Assembly: GCF_030409555.1 (NCBI RefSeq)
Contig: NZ_JAUFPU010000009.1
Span: 62,001-126,000 of the forward strand
DNA length: 64,000 nucleotides
From: Chitinimonas viridis
GTDB lineage: Bacteria; Pseudomonadota; Gammaproteobacteria; Burkholderiales; Chitinimonadaceae
Direction: 5' to 3'
Of this stretch, positions 48,058-57,577 are shown piece by piece. The position numbers and the translations under genes are program-made. The first letter of the stretch is position 1. Each line of letters begins with the position of its first letter. Below the pieces are notes generated by a model. That model ran no database searches. It worked only from the letters and a program-made list of their open reading frames with translations, and was not told the origin of the DNA.

Positions 48058-51000
48058 TTAGGCAGCCAGGCGGTTGCGTATCTCGCGCATAGCGGCGGAC
48101 AGCATGGCCAGGTCCGGCGTGGCGACACGCAATTCCTCGAACATGCGGCCCACGTGCTCCAGCGCCACTTCGCGTGCCTTGAGCCAGGCATCCACCCGCT
48201 TCTGTACCGTGCCCGTGCCTGCCAGTACCCGAGCAGTCAGGCCGGCGTGTTCGCGGTAAAGCTCATCGCGCAGCGCCATGCGGGCCAGGGTTTGCCAGCG
48301 GTTGTCGCGTGGCAAGCCGTCTACCACCTCGCGCAGCCAGTCTATCTGCAGTGCGCCTTCCAGCTTGAAATAGGCCTGGGCGACATCCTCCACGCTGGCC
48401 TTGCTTTCGCGGGCCAGGCGGGCGATGTCCAGCAGGGCCAGGACAGCATCCAGATACACCACGCGGCCAGCCAGTTCAGCCTTGACGCCAGCTGCCTTGA
48501 GCCGTTCGCGGGCACTGGCGAAATTGGCCTTGTCGGCCACCCACTTGTCCAGCTTGGGCAGCAGGGTGGGGATTTCGTCGGTGAGCTGCACCAGGCGCTT
48601 GTCGGCGTCGGCTTCGGTCAGTTGCACACGCAGTACCCAGCGGGCTACGCGTTCCAGCTGCTTGCGCACTTCCAGCATCAGATCGTATTGGGTGTTGGTC
48701 GGCACCGTATTGTCCAGTGCCTCCAGCTCAGCCCACAGCTTGTCGGCCTGCATCAGACGGCTGGCAACGCTCCAGGCGTGCACGATTTCGGCGGGCGTGG
48801 CATTGGTTTCCTCGGCCACCCGGAATACAAAGCTGATACCCATACGGTTGACGCACTCGTTGGTGAGTACGGTGGCCACGATCTCGCTGCGCAGCGGATG
48901 GCTGGGCAACTGCTTCTTGAACTTGTCTGCCATCTTGGTGGGGAAGTAGCCCGACAGCAGCTCGTCCCATTCCTTCATGGCGGGCAGGGGCGAAGCCAGT
49001 AGTTGGTCGAACAGGCCCAGCTTGGCATAGGCCAGCAATACGGCCAATTCCGGGCTGGTCATGCCCTGGCCGGCAGCCTGGCGCTCGGCCAGCAGTGCAT
49101 CGTTGGGGAGATACTCGATACGGCGGCTGAGCCGGCCTGCGCGCTCCAGCGACTGCATGAAGCGGCCATGCACGCTCAGCAGCGACTTGGCCTGCTTCAG
49201 TTCCAGGCTGATGGCGGCGGTCTGCAGGTAGTTGTCGCGCAGTACCAGTTCACCCACATTGTCTGTCATCTCTGCCAGCAGGGCATTGCGCTGCTTCAGC
49301 GTCATGTCGCCGGCCTGTACCAGGCGGCCCAGCAGGATCTTGATATTGACTTCGTGGTCAGAGCAATCCACGCCGGCCGAATTGTCGATGGCATCGGTAC
49401 AGATATGGCCGCCGCTGAGTGCGTATTCCACGCGCCCCAGTTGGGTAAAGCCCAGGTTACCGCCTTCACCTATCACACGGGCACGGATTTCACGGCCGTC
49501 TATGCGCAGTGCATCGTTGCTGCGGTCGCTGGCCTCGGCGTGGCTCTGGCTGCTGGACTTGAAGTAGGTGCCTATGCCGCCGTTATACAGCAAGTCCACC
49601 GGTGCCTTGAGGATGGCGCGGATCAGGTCGTTAGGCGCCAGTGCTTCGTCGGTGATGTCGAGCACCTTGCGGATTTCCGGCGACAGCGGGATGGATTTGG
49701 CGCTACGCGAGTAGATGCCACCGCCCTTGGACAGCGTCTTCTTGTCGTAGTCCTCCCAACTGGAGCGGGGCAGGGCGAACATGCGCGAACGCTCCTTGAA
49801 GCTCTTGGCGGTATCGGGATTGGGGTCCAGGAAGATATGCAGGTGGTTGAAGGCGGCGACCAGCTTGATCTGCTCGGACAGCAGCATACCGTTGCCGAAC
49901 ACGTCTCCCATCAGGTCACCGATGCCGACCACGGTGAAGGGTTGCTTCTGGGTGTCGTGGCCCATTTCACGGAAATGGCGCTTGACCGATTCCCAGGCAC
50001 CCTTGGCAGTGATACCCATCTTCTTGTGGTCGTAGCCAACCGAGCCGCCGGAGGCAAAGGCATCGTCCAGCCAGAAGCCATATTCCTGCGATACGCCATT
50101 GGCGATATCGGAGAAGGTGGCCGTGCCCTTGTCTGCTGCGACCACCAGGTAGGGATCATCAGCATCCAGGCGATGCACGGCCTTGGGTGGGACGACCTTG
50201 CCATCGACCAGGTTGTCGGTCAGATCCAGCAGACCACGGATAAAGGTCTTGTAGCAGGCGACGCCCTCGGCCTGATAGGCCTCGCGTTCGGTCGGCGCCT
50301 GCTTGAGCACAAAGCCGCCCTTGGAGCCTACAGGGACGATAACCGTGTTCTTGACCTGCTGTGCCTTGACCAGGCCCAGCACTTCGGTGCGGAAATCTTC
50401 CTTGCGGTCGGACCAGCGCAGGCCGCCACGGGCCACCTTGCCGAAGCGCAGGTGGATGCCTTCCACGCGTGGCGAGTAAACAAAGATCTCATACAGCGGC
50501 ACAGGCTGCGGCATGTTGGGGATCTTGGCGCTTTCGAACTTGAAGCTGATGTAGTCCTTGACCTCGCCCGCCGGGCCCGGCTGGAAGAAGTTGGTCCGCA
50601 AGGTGGCGGAAATGGTGTGGAAGAAGCCAGACAGGATGCGCTCGTCGTCGATGCTGGGCACCTGGGCCAAGGCCTCCTTGATCTTGGCGCTGAGCGCAGC
50701 AACCTGCTTGACCTGCTTTTGCTTGGGATCGTGCAAGGACAGGAACAGCGTGGCCAGGTCGCGGGCGATCTCACGGAAATGCCCCAGGCGCTCTGCAATG
50801 TGATCCAGGCTGTAATTGAGGCCGATCTGCTTGAGGTATTTGGCGTAGGCGCGCAGCAGCACGACTTCGCGCCAGCCGAGGCCAGCCAGCAGGATCAGCT
50901 TGTTGAAGCGATCATTCTCTGCATGGCCCTCGAAGATGGCAGCAAAGCCCTGCTGGAAGGCATTGCGGGTCTCGTCTTCGTCCAGCAGGCCGGATATCGG

Positions 51001-52821
51001 CAGCTTGATAGCGATGTCGGTTACCCAGGCGCGGCCGCCGTCGGCGAACTTCAGCGTGTACGGCTGTTCCTCTATCACGCGTACGCCCATGTTTTCCAGT
51101 ACGGGCAGGCTGTCGCTGAGCGCAATCGGGTCTTCGCGGAAAATCTTGAAGCGATGCAGGGTGGGGTCGGCCAGGCTGGCATCCATCAGCTTCATGGTCA
51201 GGCTCTTGCCTGCCAGTGCTTGCTCAATCTTGTCGATATCGCTGACGGCGGTGCGGGCGTCATAGTCGGCGTAGTAGGCCGCGGCAAAGGCACGGGCGTA
51301 CTTGGCATGCAAGGCCATGCCTCGCTCTTCGCCGGCATGGCTGGCGAGGTTGAGCTGCAGGTCGTCGGTCCAGCGACGGGTGGCCTGGGCGATATTGGCT
51401 TCGATCTCGCGCGGGTCGTAATCGGGCAGGCTGGAGCCCGTTGGTGTGCGGACGATGAACTGGATGCGGGCCAGTACCGAGTCCGACAGCATGACGTTGA
51501 ATTCTGCCGAGGTGCCGTTGAAGGCATTTAGCAGCAGTTGCTGCATCTTTACCCGCACATCAGTGTTGTAGTTGTCCCGCGGCAGGTAGACCAGGGCCGA
51601 GACATAGCGGCGATAGAGGTCCTCGCGGATGAAGGCGCGCACTTGGTTGCGCTCCTGCAGGCTGACGATGCCCAGCGAGATTTCGCTCAGGGCCGATTCA
51701 CTGATCTCCAGCAATTCGTCGCGCGGGTAGGTTTCCAGCACGTTGAGCAGGGTCTTGCCCTTGTGGCTGCTGGCGGCAACCTGGCTGGCGGCCATCACGG
51801 CATCGATCTTGCGGCGCAGAACCGGGATCTGGTGCGGTGGCGTGTTATAGGCCTTGGCCGTGTACAGGCCCAGGAAGCGCCGCTCGCCCGTGACATTGCC
51901 CTTGCTGTCATAGCGCTTGAGGCCGACGCAGTCGAGGTAGGCGCCACGATGCACGGTGGAGCGGGAGTTGGTCTTGGTCAGCAGTAGCGGGGTCTTGTCA
52001 CGTGCCAGCGCGCGGATATCGGCTGGCAGGGCGGCAAAGCTGGCCGAGTGGGCGCCACGGGTCTCGCCGCGCAACAGGCCCAGGCCAGAGCCCTTGACGA
52101 TGGTGAGCTGTACGCCTTCCTTGCTGTCGGTCAGGTCGTAATCGCGATAGCCCAGGAAGACGAAATGGTCATCCTGCAGCCATTCCAGGTAGGACAAGGC
52201 TTCTTGCCATTCGGCCTTTTCTACTGCCGGCTTGCACTTGGTCAGCTCGCTGTGTACTTCGGCGAGCCGTTTGGCCATGCCGTCAAAATCTTCCACGCAG
52301 TCCTTGAGCTGGCTCAGCACCTTCAGCAGCTCAGCCTTGATCTCGTCCAGCTTGGACTTGTCGCTGATACGGTCGATCTCCAGATGTATCCACGATTCGG
52401 GTTGGCCTGCGCCCAGTTCGTCCAGCTTGCCGGCCTTGTTACGCGTGACCTTGAGCACCGGGTGGATGATCAGGTGTATGCCGTAGCCCAGGCGATTCAG
52501 CGCCAGGCTGACGGTATCAACCAGGAAAGGCTTGTCGTCATTCACCAGTTCGATCACGGTATGGCTGGTCTGCCAGCGGTGGTCGTCAAAGCTGGGGTTG
52601 TAGACGCGTACCTGCGCCTCGCCCGCCTTGCGCGTGGCCGCCAGTTTCAGGTGGGCGAGCACGGCACCGTACCAGTCCTGCGCATCGCGGCGGGCAAGAT
52701 CATGGGCATCGGTATCGGCGTAGTAGTTCTGGATCAGCGAGGTGAGGTTGACCGGTCCGGCCTCTCGCGCATCGGCATGGCGCTGGATGTCTGCTAAGAG
52801 GCTGGCGTGGAAGGTTTGCAT
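48058..52821 (-). CDS. gdhB: NAD-dependent glutamate dehydrogenase, large type
   Basis: About 1587 residues, the large class of NAD-specific GDH (usually about 1600). It oxidises glutamate to 2-oxoglutarate and ammonia. The N-terminal half carries the ACT-like regulatory regions. The central GDH core shows VARGGLRWSDRKEDFRTE, then VPVGSKGGFVLK. The C-terminal helical region closes the protein. The start at 52821 (MQTFHASLL) has CAGGAG upstream, and the in-frame extension to 52923 would include the predicted -10. It lies back to back with the arginine transport operon, and in Pseudomonas the equivalent enzyme is arginine-induced through ArgR. The promoter box here supports the same control. 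Confidence 0.95.
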   Translation of the reverse strand: MQTFHASLLADIQRHADAREAGPVNLTSLIQNYYADTDAHDLARRDAQDWYGAVLAHLKLAATRKAGEAQVRVYNPSFDDHRWQTSHTVIELVNDDKPFLVDTVSLALNRLGYGIHLIIHPVLKVTRNKAGKLDELGAGQPESWIHLEIDRISDKSKLDEIKAELLKVLSQLKDCVEDFDGMAKRLAEVHSELTKCKPAVEKAEWQEALSYLEWLQDDHFVFLGYRDYDLTDSKEGVQLTIVKGSGLGLLRGETRGAHSASFAALPADIRALARDKTPLLLTKTNSRSTVHRGAYLDCVGLKRYDSKGNVTGERRFLGLYTAKAYNTPPHQIPVLRRKIDAVMAASQVAASSHKGKTLLNVLETYPRDELLEISESALSEISLGIVSLQERNQVRAFIREDLYRRYVSALVYLPRDNYNTDVRVKMQQLLLNAFNGTSAEFNVMLSDSVLARIQFIVRTPTGSSLPDYDPREIEANIAQATRRWTDDLQLNLASHAGEERGMALHAKYARAFAAAYYADYDARTAVSDIDKIEQALAGKSLTMKLMDASLADPTLHRFKIFREDPIALSDSLPVLENMGVRVIEEQPYTLKFADGGRAWVTDIAIKLPISGLLDEDETRNAFQQGFAAIFEGHAENDRFNKLILLAGLGWREVVLLRAYAKYLKQIGLNYSLDHIAERLGHFREIARDLATLFLSLHDPKQKQVKQVAALSAKIKEALAQVPSIDDERILSGFFHTISATLRTNFFQPGPAGEVKDYISFKFESAKIPNMPQPVPLYEIFVYSPRVEGIHLRFGKVARGGLRWSDRKEDFRTEVLGLVKAQQVKNTVIVPVGSKGGFVLKQAPTEREAYQAEGVACYKTFIRGLLDLTDNLVDGKVVPPKAVHRLDADDPYLVVAADKGTATFSDIANGVSQEYGFWLDDAFASGGSVGYDHKKMGITAKGAWESVKRHFREMGHDTQKQPFTVVGIGDLMGDVFGNGMLLSEQIKLVAAFNHLHIFLDPNPDTAKSFKERSRMFALPRSSWEDYDKKTLSKGGGIYSRSAKSIPLSPEIRKVLDITDEALAPNDLIRAILKAPVDLLYNGGIGTYFKSSSQSHAEASDRSNDALRIDGREIRARVIGEGGNLGFTQLGRVEYALSGGHICTDAIDNSAGVDCSDHEVNIKILLGRLVQAGDMTLKQRNALLAEMTDNVGELVLRDNYLQTAAISLELKQAKSLLSVHGRFMQSLERAGRLSRRIEYLPNDALLAERQAAGQGMTSPELAVLLAYAKLGLFDQLLASPLPAMKEWDELLSGYFPTKMADKFKKQLPSHPLRSEIVATVLTNECVNRMGISFVFRVAEETNATPAEIVHAWSVASRLMQADKLWAELEALDNTVPTNTQYDLMLEVRKQLERVARWVLRVQLTEADADKRLVQLTDEIPTLLPKLDKWVADKANFASARERLKAAGVKAELAGRVVYLDAVLALLDIARLARESKASVEDVAQAYFKLEGALQIDWLREVVDGLPRDNRWQTLARMALRDELYREHAGLTARVLAGTGTVQKRVDAWLKAREVALEHVGRMFEELRVATPDLAMLSAAMREIRNRLAA

Positions 52822-52921
52822 CTTGGGTTGTCTCCTGTTGGACTGCGAGCGATGCGCTTTTTGAGCAATCGCTTGTTTGATTGCCGCTCCCTTGCAAGGG
52901 ATTCTTGGCAAGCGCGACGAC

Positions 52922-52966
52922 ATTGTAGCGCCGACGCGACGATTACCAGTATTAGGGGATGCGACA
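52922..52966 (-). promoter_or_regulatory. gdhB promoter with ArgR box
   Basis: On the minus strand TGTCGC (52966-52961) is followed by ATCCCCTA and AT (one base off the N8-AA consensus). A TACAAT -10 lies at 52927-52922. The distance from the box start to the -10 start is 39 bp, identical to the aotJ promoter. Confidence 0.6.
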
Positions 52967-53073
52967 CTTTGTTATAGCCGCGCCCCGTCGCAGGGCAATA
53001 CTGGGGCGCTAAGACTACCTTTTGCACCGTTTTGTTGCACCTGTTTAGGGGTATTTGCACTGCTGTACGAAGA

Positions 53074-53118
53074 TGTCGCATTCCAGCAATGGTGTAGGTC
53101 CAAATGGCGGATTACAAT
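53074..53118 (+). promoter_or_regulatory. aotJ promoter with ArgR box
   Basis: TGTCGC (53074-53079), N8, AA (53088-53089) is an exact match to the Pseudomonas ArgR half-site. It abuts a poor -35 (TGGTGT, 53090-53095), with TACAAT at 53113-53118 after 17 bp. This layout suits an activator-dependent promoter. The rest of the 378-bp gdhB-aotJ gap holds no gene. Confidence 0.65.
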
Positions 53119-53199
53119 CAGCGCCGGTTCCGGTTTCTCCGAGGCCGCAATGTTGGCTTCGCCGGTTTCCACACTCATCCAAGAACGAGGAGTAAGGCA

Positions 53200-53973
53200 A
53201 TGAAGAAAACCGCGCTGTTTGGTGCGATCGCACTGGCGCTGTCCGTGGCCGCTTCGGCCAAGGAATGGAAGGAAGTTCGCGTTGCTATCGACGCTACGTA
53301 CAAGCCTTTCACCTACAAGACGCCCGATGGCAAGCCCACCGGTTTCGATGTGGATATTGCCAATGCACTGTGCGCCGAAATGAAGGCCAAGTGCGTGTTC
53401 GTTGAGCAAGCCTGGGACGGCATGATTCCTGGCCTGAACGCCAAGAAGTACGACGCCATCATTTCCTCGATGTCCATCACTGAAGACCGCAAGAAGGCCG
53501 TGGACTTCACCGGCAAGTACTACAACACGCCTTCGCGCATCGTTGTGAAGCTGGGCACCATCAAGAACGTGCCGGCCGAACTCAAGGGCAAGAAGATCGG
53601 CGTGCTGAAGGGTTCGACCCAGGAGAAGTACGCCAAGGGTGAACTGGAAGCCTCCGGTGCTGTGATCGTTCCCTACGAGGCTCAGGATCAGGTCTACCTG
53701 GATATCAAGTCCGGTCGCCTGGATGGCACCGTGGCCGACAGCGTGGAAGTGTATGAAGGCTTCCTCAAGACCGCTGATGGCAAAGGCTGGGGCTTTGTTG
53801 GTCCTATCCTGAACGACAAGAAGTATTTCGGTGAAGGCGCCGGCATCGCTATCCGTAAGAGCGATACCGATCTGCGCGATGCCTTGAACAAGGGCATCAA
53901 GAATATCCGTGCAAACGGCACCTGGAAGAAGATCAACGACAAGTACTTCAACTTTGAAGTCTGGGGCGGCTAA
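53200..53973 (+). CDS. aotJ: Arginine/ornithine-binding periplasmic protein
   Basis: 257 residues with a signal peptide (cleavage near ASA-KE, about residue 20). The lysine/arginine/ornithine-binding family pattern is clear: VRVAIDATYKPFTYK, GFDVDIANALC, WDGMIPGL, IISSMSITEDRK and DFTGKYY. It supplies substrate to the AotQM-AotP transporter encoded just downstream. The ATG at 53200 has AGGAG upstream, and an open extension to 53104 crosses the promoter and is rejected. Confidence 0.94.
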   Translation: MKKTALFGAIALALSVAASAKEWKEVRVAIDATYKPFTYKTPDGKPTGFDVDIANALCAEMKAKCVFVEQAWDGMIPGLNAKKYDAIISSMSITEDRKKAVDFTGKYYNTPSRIVVKLGTIKNVPAELKGKKIGVLKGSTQEKYAKGELEASGAVIVPYEAQDQVYLDIKSGRLDGTVADSVEVYEGFLKTADGKGWGFVGPILNDKKYFGEGAGIAIRKSDTDLRDALNKGIKNIRANGTWKKINDKYFNFEVWGG

Positions 53974-53997
53974 GCCCATACGCGTTTGATCGCAAGG

Positions 53998-54052
53998 ACG
54001 GCGCAATCAGAAGGGGGCTTTACCGCTCCCAGGTTGGGATTGCGCCGTTTTC
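53998..54052 (+). terminator. Attenuator-like hairpin between aotJ and aotQ
   Basis: The arms ACGGCGCAATC (53998-54008) and GATTGCGCCGT (54038-54048) pair perfectly across a 29-nt loop and are followed by TTTCGTCTC. It probably limits read-through, giving more binding protein than permease. The rest of the 229-bp gap holds no gene. Confidence 0.6.
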
Positions 54053-54202
54053 GTCTCTCGTCCTATCCTTGATTCTTGCGGCACGCCCGCATACGGGTTT
54101 GTCCTGACGTCGTTTTGCTCGCCGTAGCACCGCGACAGGCATACCCTTGGTTACGCCCCACCCCCAAAGCCGCATTCCCGCAAGCGGTACAGAGATCAAT
54201 CG

Positions 54203-54904
54203 ATGGAAGAGTACATAGTCAATATTCTCAAGGGTTCGGTGCTCACGATGGAAGTGGCACTGGGCTCGCTGGCCGTGGCCGTGGTATTGGGCCTGCTTGG
54301 CGCAACGGCCAAGTTGGCGCAGAGCAAGCCACTGAACTGGCTGGCAGGCATTTATTCCACAGTGATACGCGGCATTCCCGACCTGGTGCTGATGCTGCTG
54401 ATCTTCTACGGCGGCCAGATACTGCTGAACAAAGGCCTGGAGCTGGTAGGTTACGAGGAATACATCGAGATCAACCCCTTCCTCGCTGGTGTACTTACGA
54501 TAGGCTTCATTTATGGCGCCTACATGACCGAGACCTTTCGGGGCGCCATCATGGCCATACCCAAGGGGCAGATGGAGGCAGGCTACGCCTTCGGCATGAG
54601 CAAGTCGCGGGTGTTTTTTCATATCACCGTGCCGCAGATGATCAGGCTGGCCCTGCCCAGCTTCACCAACAACTGGCTGGTGTTGATCAAGGCCACCGCC
54701 CTGGTATCCATCCTCGGCCTGCCGGACATGACCATGCTGGCCAAGCAGGCCGCTTCGGCCGCCCGTGATGTGACGCCACTGGCGCCCATGCTGTTCTTCC
54801 TGTTCACCGGTGCCATTTACTTGGCGATCACAACCGTGTCGCTGATCGTACTGAAGCAACTGGATAAGCGTTACTCCATGGGCGTACGCCGGGGAGAGTT
54901 CTGA
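54203..54904 (+). CDS. aotQ: Arginine/ornithine ABC transporter permease
   Basis: 233-residue inner membrane permease of the HisM/HisQ type with about five helices. The EAA-type loop is seen as EAGYAFGMSKSRVFFHITVPQ. It follows aotJ and overlaps aotM by one base (TGATG), so the two permeases are translationally coupled and probably form the heterodimeric channel. Confidence 0.93.
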   Translation: MEEYIVNILKGSVLTMEVALGSLAVAVVLGLLGATAKLAQSKPLNWLAGIYSTVIRGIPDLVLMLLIFYGGQILLNKGLELVGYEEYIEINPFLAGVLTIGFIYGAYMTETFRGAIMAIPKGQMEAGYAFGMSKSRVFFHITVPQMIRLALPSFTNNWLVLIKATALVSILGLPDMTMLAKQAASAARDVTPLAPMLFFLFTGAIYLAITTVSLIVLKQLDKRYSMGVRRGEF

Positions 54905-55617
54905 TGCAATTCGAAGTCATTTTCGAGCCGGCTACGCTCAAGCTGTTCGGCCAAGGCATTCTGGTCAGCCTCAAGCTGCTGTTTATCTCGGTCACCATCG
55001 GTGCCGTGCTGTCCATTCCCATGGCCATCATGCGGGTCTCCCGCAACAAGTGGCTGTCCACCCCTGTGTGGCTGTACACCTATGTGATGCGTGGCACGCC
55101 CATGCTGATCCAGGTCTACCTGATCTACTACGGCGTGGCGCAGCTGGAGTTCGTCCAGTCCAACTGGGATACGGTGCCGCTGCTCATGCCGTTCAAGGAT
55201 GCGCTGTTCTGCTGCGTGCTGGCATTTACCCTCAATACCTGTGCCTACACCACCGAGATGCTGGCGGGCGCCATCCGCGACACCAACCACGGCGAGATAG
55301 AGGCGGCCCGCGCCATGGGCATGAGCCGACGGCAGCTGATGTGGCGCATCGTACTGCCATCGGCGCTGCGCCGTACTCTGCCGGCGTATTCCAATGAGGT
55401 CATCATGATGCTGCACGGCACCTCGCTGGCCAGTACGGTGCCGGCATTGATGGATATCACGGGTGCTGCCCGCAGCGTGTATTCGGATTTCTATCTGCCG
55501 TTTGAGGCCTTTATCACGGCGGGCGCCATCTACCTAGTGCTGACTTTTACCCTGGTCTGGGGCTTCAAGCTGGCAGAGCGCCGTTGGCTGGCCTATCTGC
55601 AACCGCGAAAGGCCTGA
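54904..55617 (+). CDS. aotM: Arginine/ornithine ABC transporter permease
   Basis: 237-residue second permease with about five helices. The EAA loop is EAARAMGMSRRQLMWRIVLPSALR. It starts at the aotQ stop codon. aotO follows after 3 bp. Gene order matches the P. aeruginosa aotJQMOP-argR operon. Confidence 0.93.
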   Translation: MQFEVIFEPATLKLFGQGILVSLKLLFISVTIGAVLSIPMAIMRVSRNKWLSTPVWLYTYVMRGTPMLIQVYLIYYGVAQLEFVQSNWDTVPLLMPFKDALFCCVLAFTLNTCAYTTEMLAGAIRDTNHGEIEAARAMGMSRRQLMWRIVLPSALRRTLPAYSNEVIMMLHGTSLASTVPALMDITGAARSVYSDFYLPFEAFITAGAIYLVLTFTLVWGFKLAERRWLAYLQPRKA

Positions 55618-55620
55618 GTC

Positions 55621-56739
55621 ATGGAAATCAGACGTCATGCCTTGCTTTCACCCAGCGTGGGCACGCGCCGTGAGCTGCTGAGCTTTCATTACGGCACGCC
55701 TGGCACCGGGCAGAAGGTGTACTTGCAGGCCAGCCTGCATGCCGATGAATTGCCCGGCATGCTGGTACTGCACCACCTGAAGCAGCGCCTGGCGGTGCTG
55801 GAATCACAGGGGCAGCTGCGCGGTGAAGTGGTGGTGGTGCCGGTGGCCAACCCCATCGGGCTGGACCAGACCCTCATGCATGGGCAATTGGGGCGGTTCG
55901 AGTTTGCCAGCAGCGAGAATTTCAACCGCCACTATCCGGATTTCCTGGCTTTGCTGGGTGAAGGCATAGTCGCCAGACTGGGTCCGGATGCCGAGGCCAA
56001 CAAGCGGGCCATACGCGCCGCCATGGGCGACGCGCTTGGCCGCATCAAGCCGGCAACGGAGTTGCAGTCGTTGCGCCACATCCTGGTCAGCCTGGCCTAT
56101 GACGCCGATGTCGTGCTGGACCTGCACTGTGATTTCGAAGCCGTGTTGCATGTGTATACAGAAACGCCTTGCCTGGAGCAGGCCGAACCCCTGTGTCGTT
56201 ATCTGGGTGCGCAGGCCGTGCTATTGGCTAAGGGCTCGGGTGGCGCTTCATTTGATGAGGCGCTCAGTGGCCACTGGTGGCAACTGGCTGAACGCCATGC
56301 GGGCCGCTACCCCATTCCACAGGCCTGTTTTTCGGCCACGGTGGAACTGCGTGGCAATACCGATGTTTACCACCCGGTGGCGGGTCAGGATGCGGACAAT
56401 CTAATCGCCTTCCTGCGGCATCGTGGCGTGGTGGCTGGCGATCCGCCTGCCTTGCCGACCGCATTGTGTGAGGCAACGCCCTTGGCGGGGTCGGAGACCT
56501 TGCACGCGCCCCATGCGGGTGTAGTGGCCTTCCACCGCCAGACTGGCGACTACATCGAGGCGGGAGAGGTGGTGGTGGACGTCATTGACCCGCTGACCGA
56601 CACGGTGACCTCGGTGACTGCTTCGGTGAGTGGTGTCCTCTATGCCCGCGGCATTGTGCGCTATGCCACCACCGGCATGGACCTGTGCAAGGTGGCCGGC
56701 AAGGTAGCCTTCCGCAGTGGCTACCTGCTGAGCGCCTGA
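55621..56739 (+). CDS. aotO: AotO, succinylglutamate desuccinylase/aspartoacylase-family protein
   Basis: 372 residues of the M14-like zinc deacylase family. Zinc ligands are H40 and E43 (SLHADELPG) and H169 (LDLHCD), with catalytic-glutamate candidate E242 (TVELRG). The C-terminal region ([11 protein letters not shown]...VYDVI-like, about 295-350) resembles a barrel-sandwich tail. In Pseudomonas, aotO lies at the same place and is not required for uptake. Its function is unresolved. All catalytic residues look intact here, so it could deacylate an arginine or glutamate conjugate. That is inference. Confidence 0.85.
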   Translation: MEIRRHALLSPSVGTRRELLSFHYGTPGTGQKVYLQASLHADELPGMLVLHHLKQRLAVLESQGQLRGEVVVVPVANPIGLDQTLMHGQLGRFEFASSENFNRHYPDFLALLGEGIVARLGPDAEANKRAIRAAMGDALGRIKPATELQSLRHILVSLAYDADVVLDLHCDFEAVLHVYTETPCLEQAEPLCRYLGAQAVLLAKGSGGASFDEALSGHWWQLAERHAGRYPIPQACFSATVELRGNTDVYHPVAGQDADNLIAFLRHRGVVAGDPPALPTALCEATPLAGSETLHAPHAGVVAFHRQTGDYIEAGEVVVDVIDPLTDTVTSVTASVSGVLYARGIVRYATTGMDLCKVAGKVAFRSGYLLSA

Positions 56740-56803
56740 ACCCCCATACCCAGGGTCGGCGCAGCTAGCGCGCCGGCCCAGATCATCTGCGACGGAGACA
56801 ACC

Positions 56804-57571
56804 GTGAGTATCAAGCTTCAAGTTGAAGACCTGCACAAAAGCTATGGCAGCCACGAAGTGCTGAAAGGTGTGTCGCTGACAGCCCATGGCGGGGACGTGA
56901 TCAGCATCATCGGCTCCAGCGGATCGGGCAAGAGTACCTTCCTGCGTTGCATCAATATGCTGGAACGGCCGCATGCCGGCCGGATCACGGTGGCAGGCGA
57001 GGAAATGAAGCTGGTGACGGCCAAGGATGGCATGTTCAAGGCTGCCGACGAACGCCAACTGCAGATGATGCGCGCCAAGCTGGCCATGGTGTTCCAGCAT
57101 TTCAATCTGTGGGCCCACATGACGGTGCTGCAGAACATCATCGAGGCCCCTGTCAATGTGCTGGGGGTCAGTCGGACCGAGGCGGTGGAGCGGGCACGCA
57201 AATACCTGGACAAGGTCGGCCTGAAGAACGTTGAAGACAAATACCCAGCCCATATGTCGGGCGGACAGCAGCAGCGCGTGGCCATAGCCCGTGCGCTGGC
57301 CGTCGAGCCTGAGGTCATGCTGTTTGACGAACCCACCTCGGCGCTCGACCCCGAGCTGGTGGGTGAGGTGCTGCGTGTGATGAAGTCGCTCGCAGAGGAA
57401 GGTCGCACCATGGTGGTGGTGACACATGAAATGGCCTTTGCCCGTGAGGTCTCCAACCATGTGATCTTCCTGCACCAGGGGCGCATCGAAGAACAGGGGA
57501 ATCCCAAGGAGGTGCTGGTCAACCCGACCAGCGAGCGCCTCAAGCAGTTCCTGTCTGGCAGCCTCAAGTAG
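56804..57571 (+). CDS. aotP: Arginine/ornithine ABC transporter ATPase
   Basis: 255-residue ATPase of the HisP type. Walker A is GSSGSGKST (about 38-46), the signature is MSGGQQQR, Walker B is [12 protein letters not shown], and the switch histidine is in [13 protein letters not shown]. The GTG start at 56804 is preceded by GGAG. argR starts 6 bp after its stop. Confidence 0.95.
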   Translation: MSIKLQVEDLHKSYGSHEVLKGVSLTAHGGDVISIIGSSGSGKSTFLRCINMLERPHAGRITVAGEEMKLVTAKDGMFKAADERQLQMMRAKLAMVFQHFNLWAHMTVLQNIIEAPVNVLGVSRTEAVERARKYLDKVGLKNVEDKYPAHMSGGQQQRVAIARALAVEPEVMLFDEPTSALDPELVGEVLRVMKSLAEEGRTMVVVTHEMAFAREVSNHVIFLHQGRIEEQGNPKEVLVNPTSERLKQFLSGSLK

Positions 57572-57577
57572 CCCTCC

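Noticed and set aside
49003-51531. 842-codon open frame antisense to gdhB
   Set aside because: The sequence lies wholly inside a highly conserved gene and shows only the composition expected of a GC-rich shadow frame.
53055-53070. Second ArgR half-site upstream of the aotJ box (TTGCAC-N8-GA)
   Set aside because: It matches the consensus poorly and has no counterpart at the same distance upstream of astC or gdhB.
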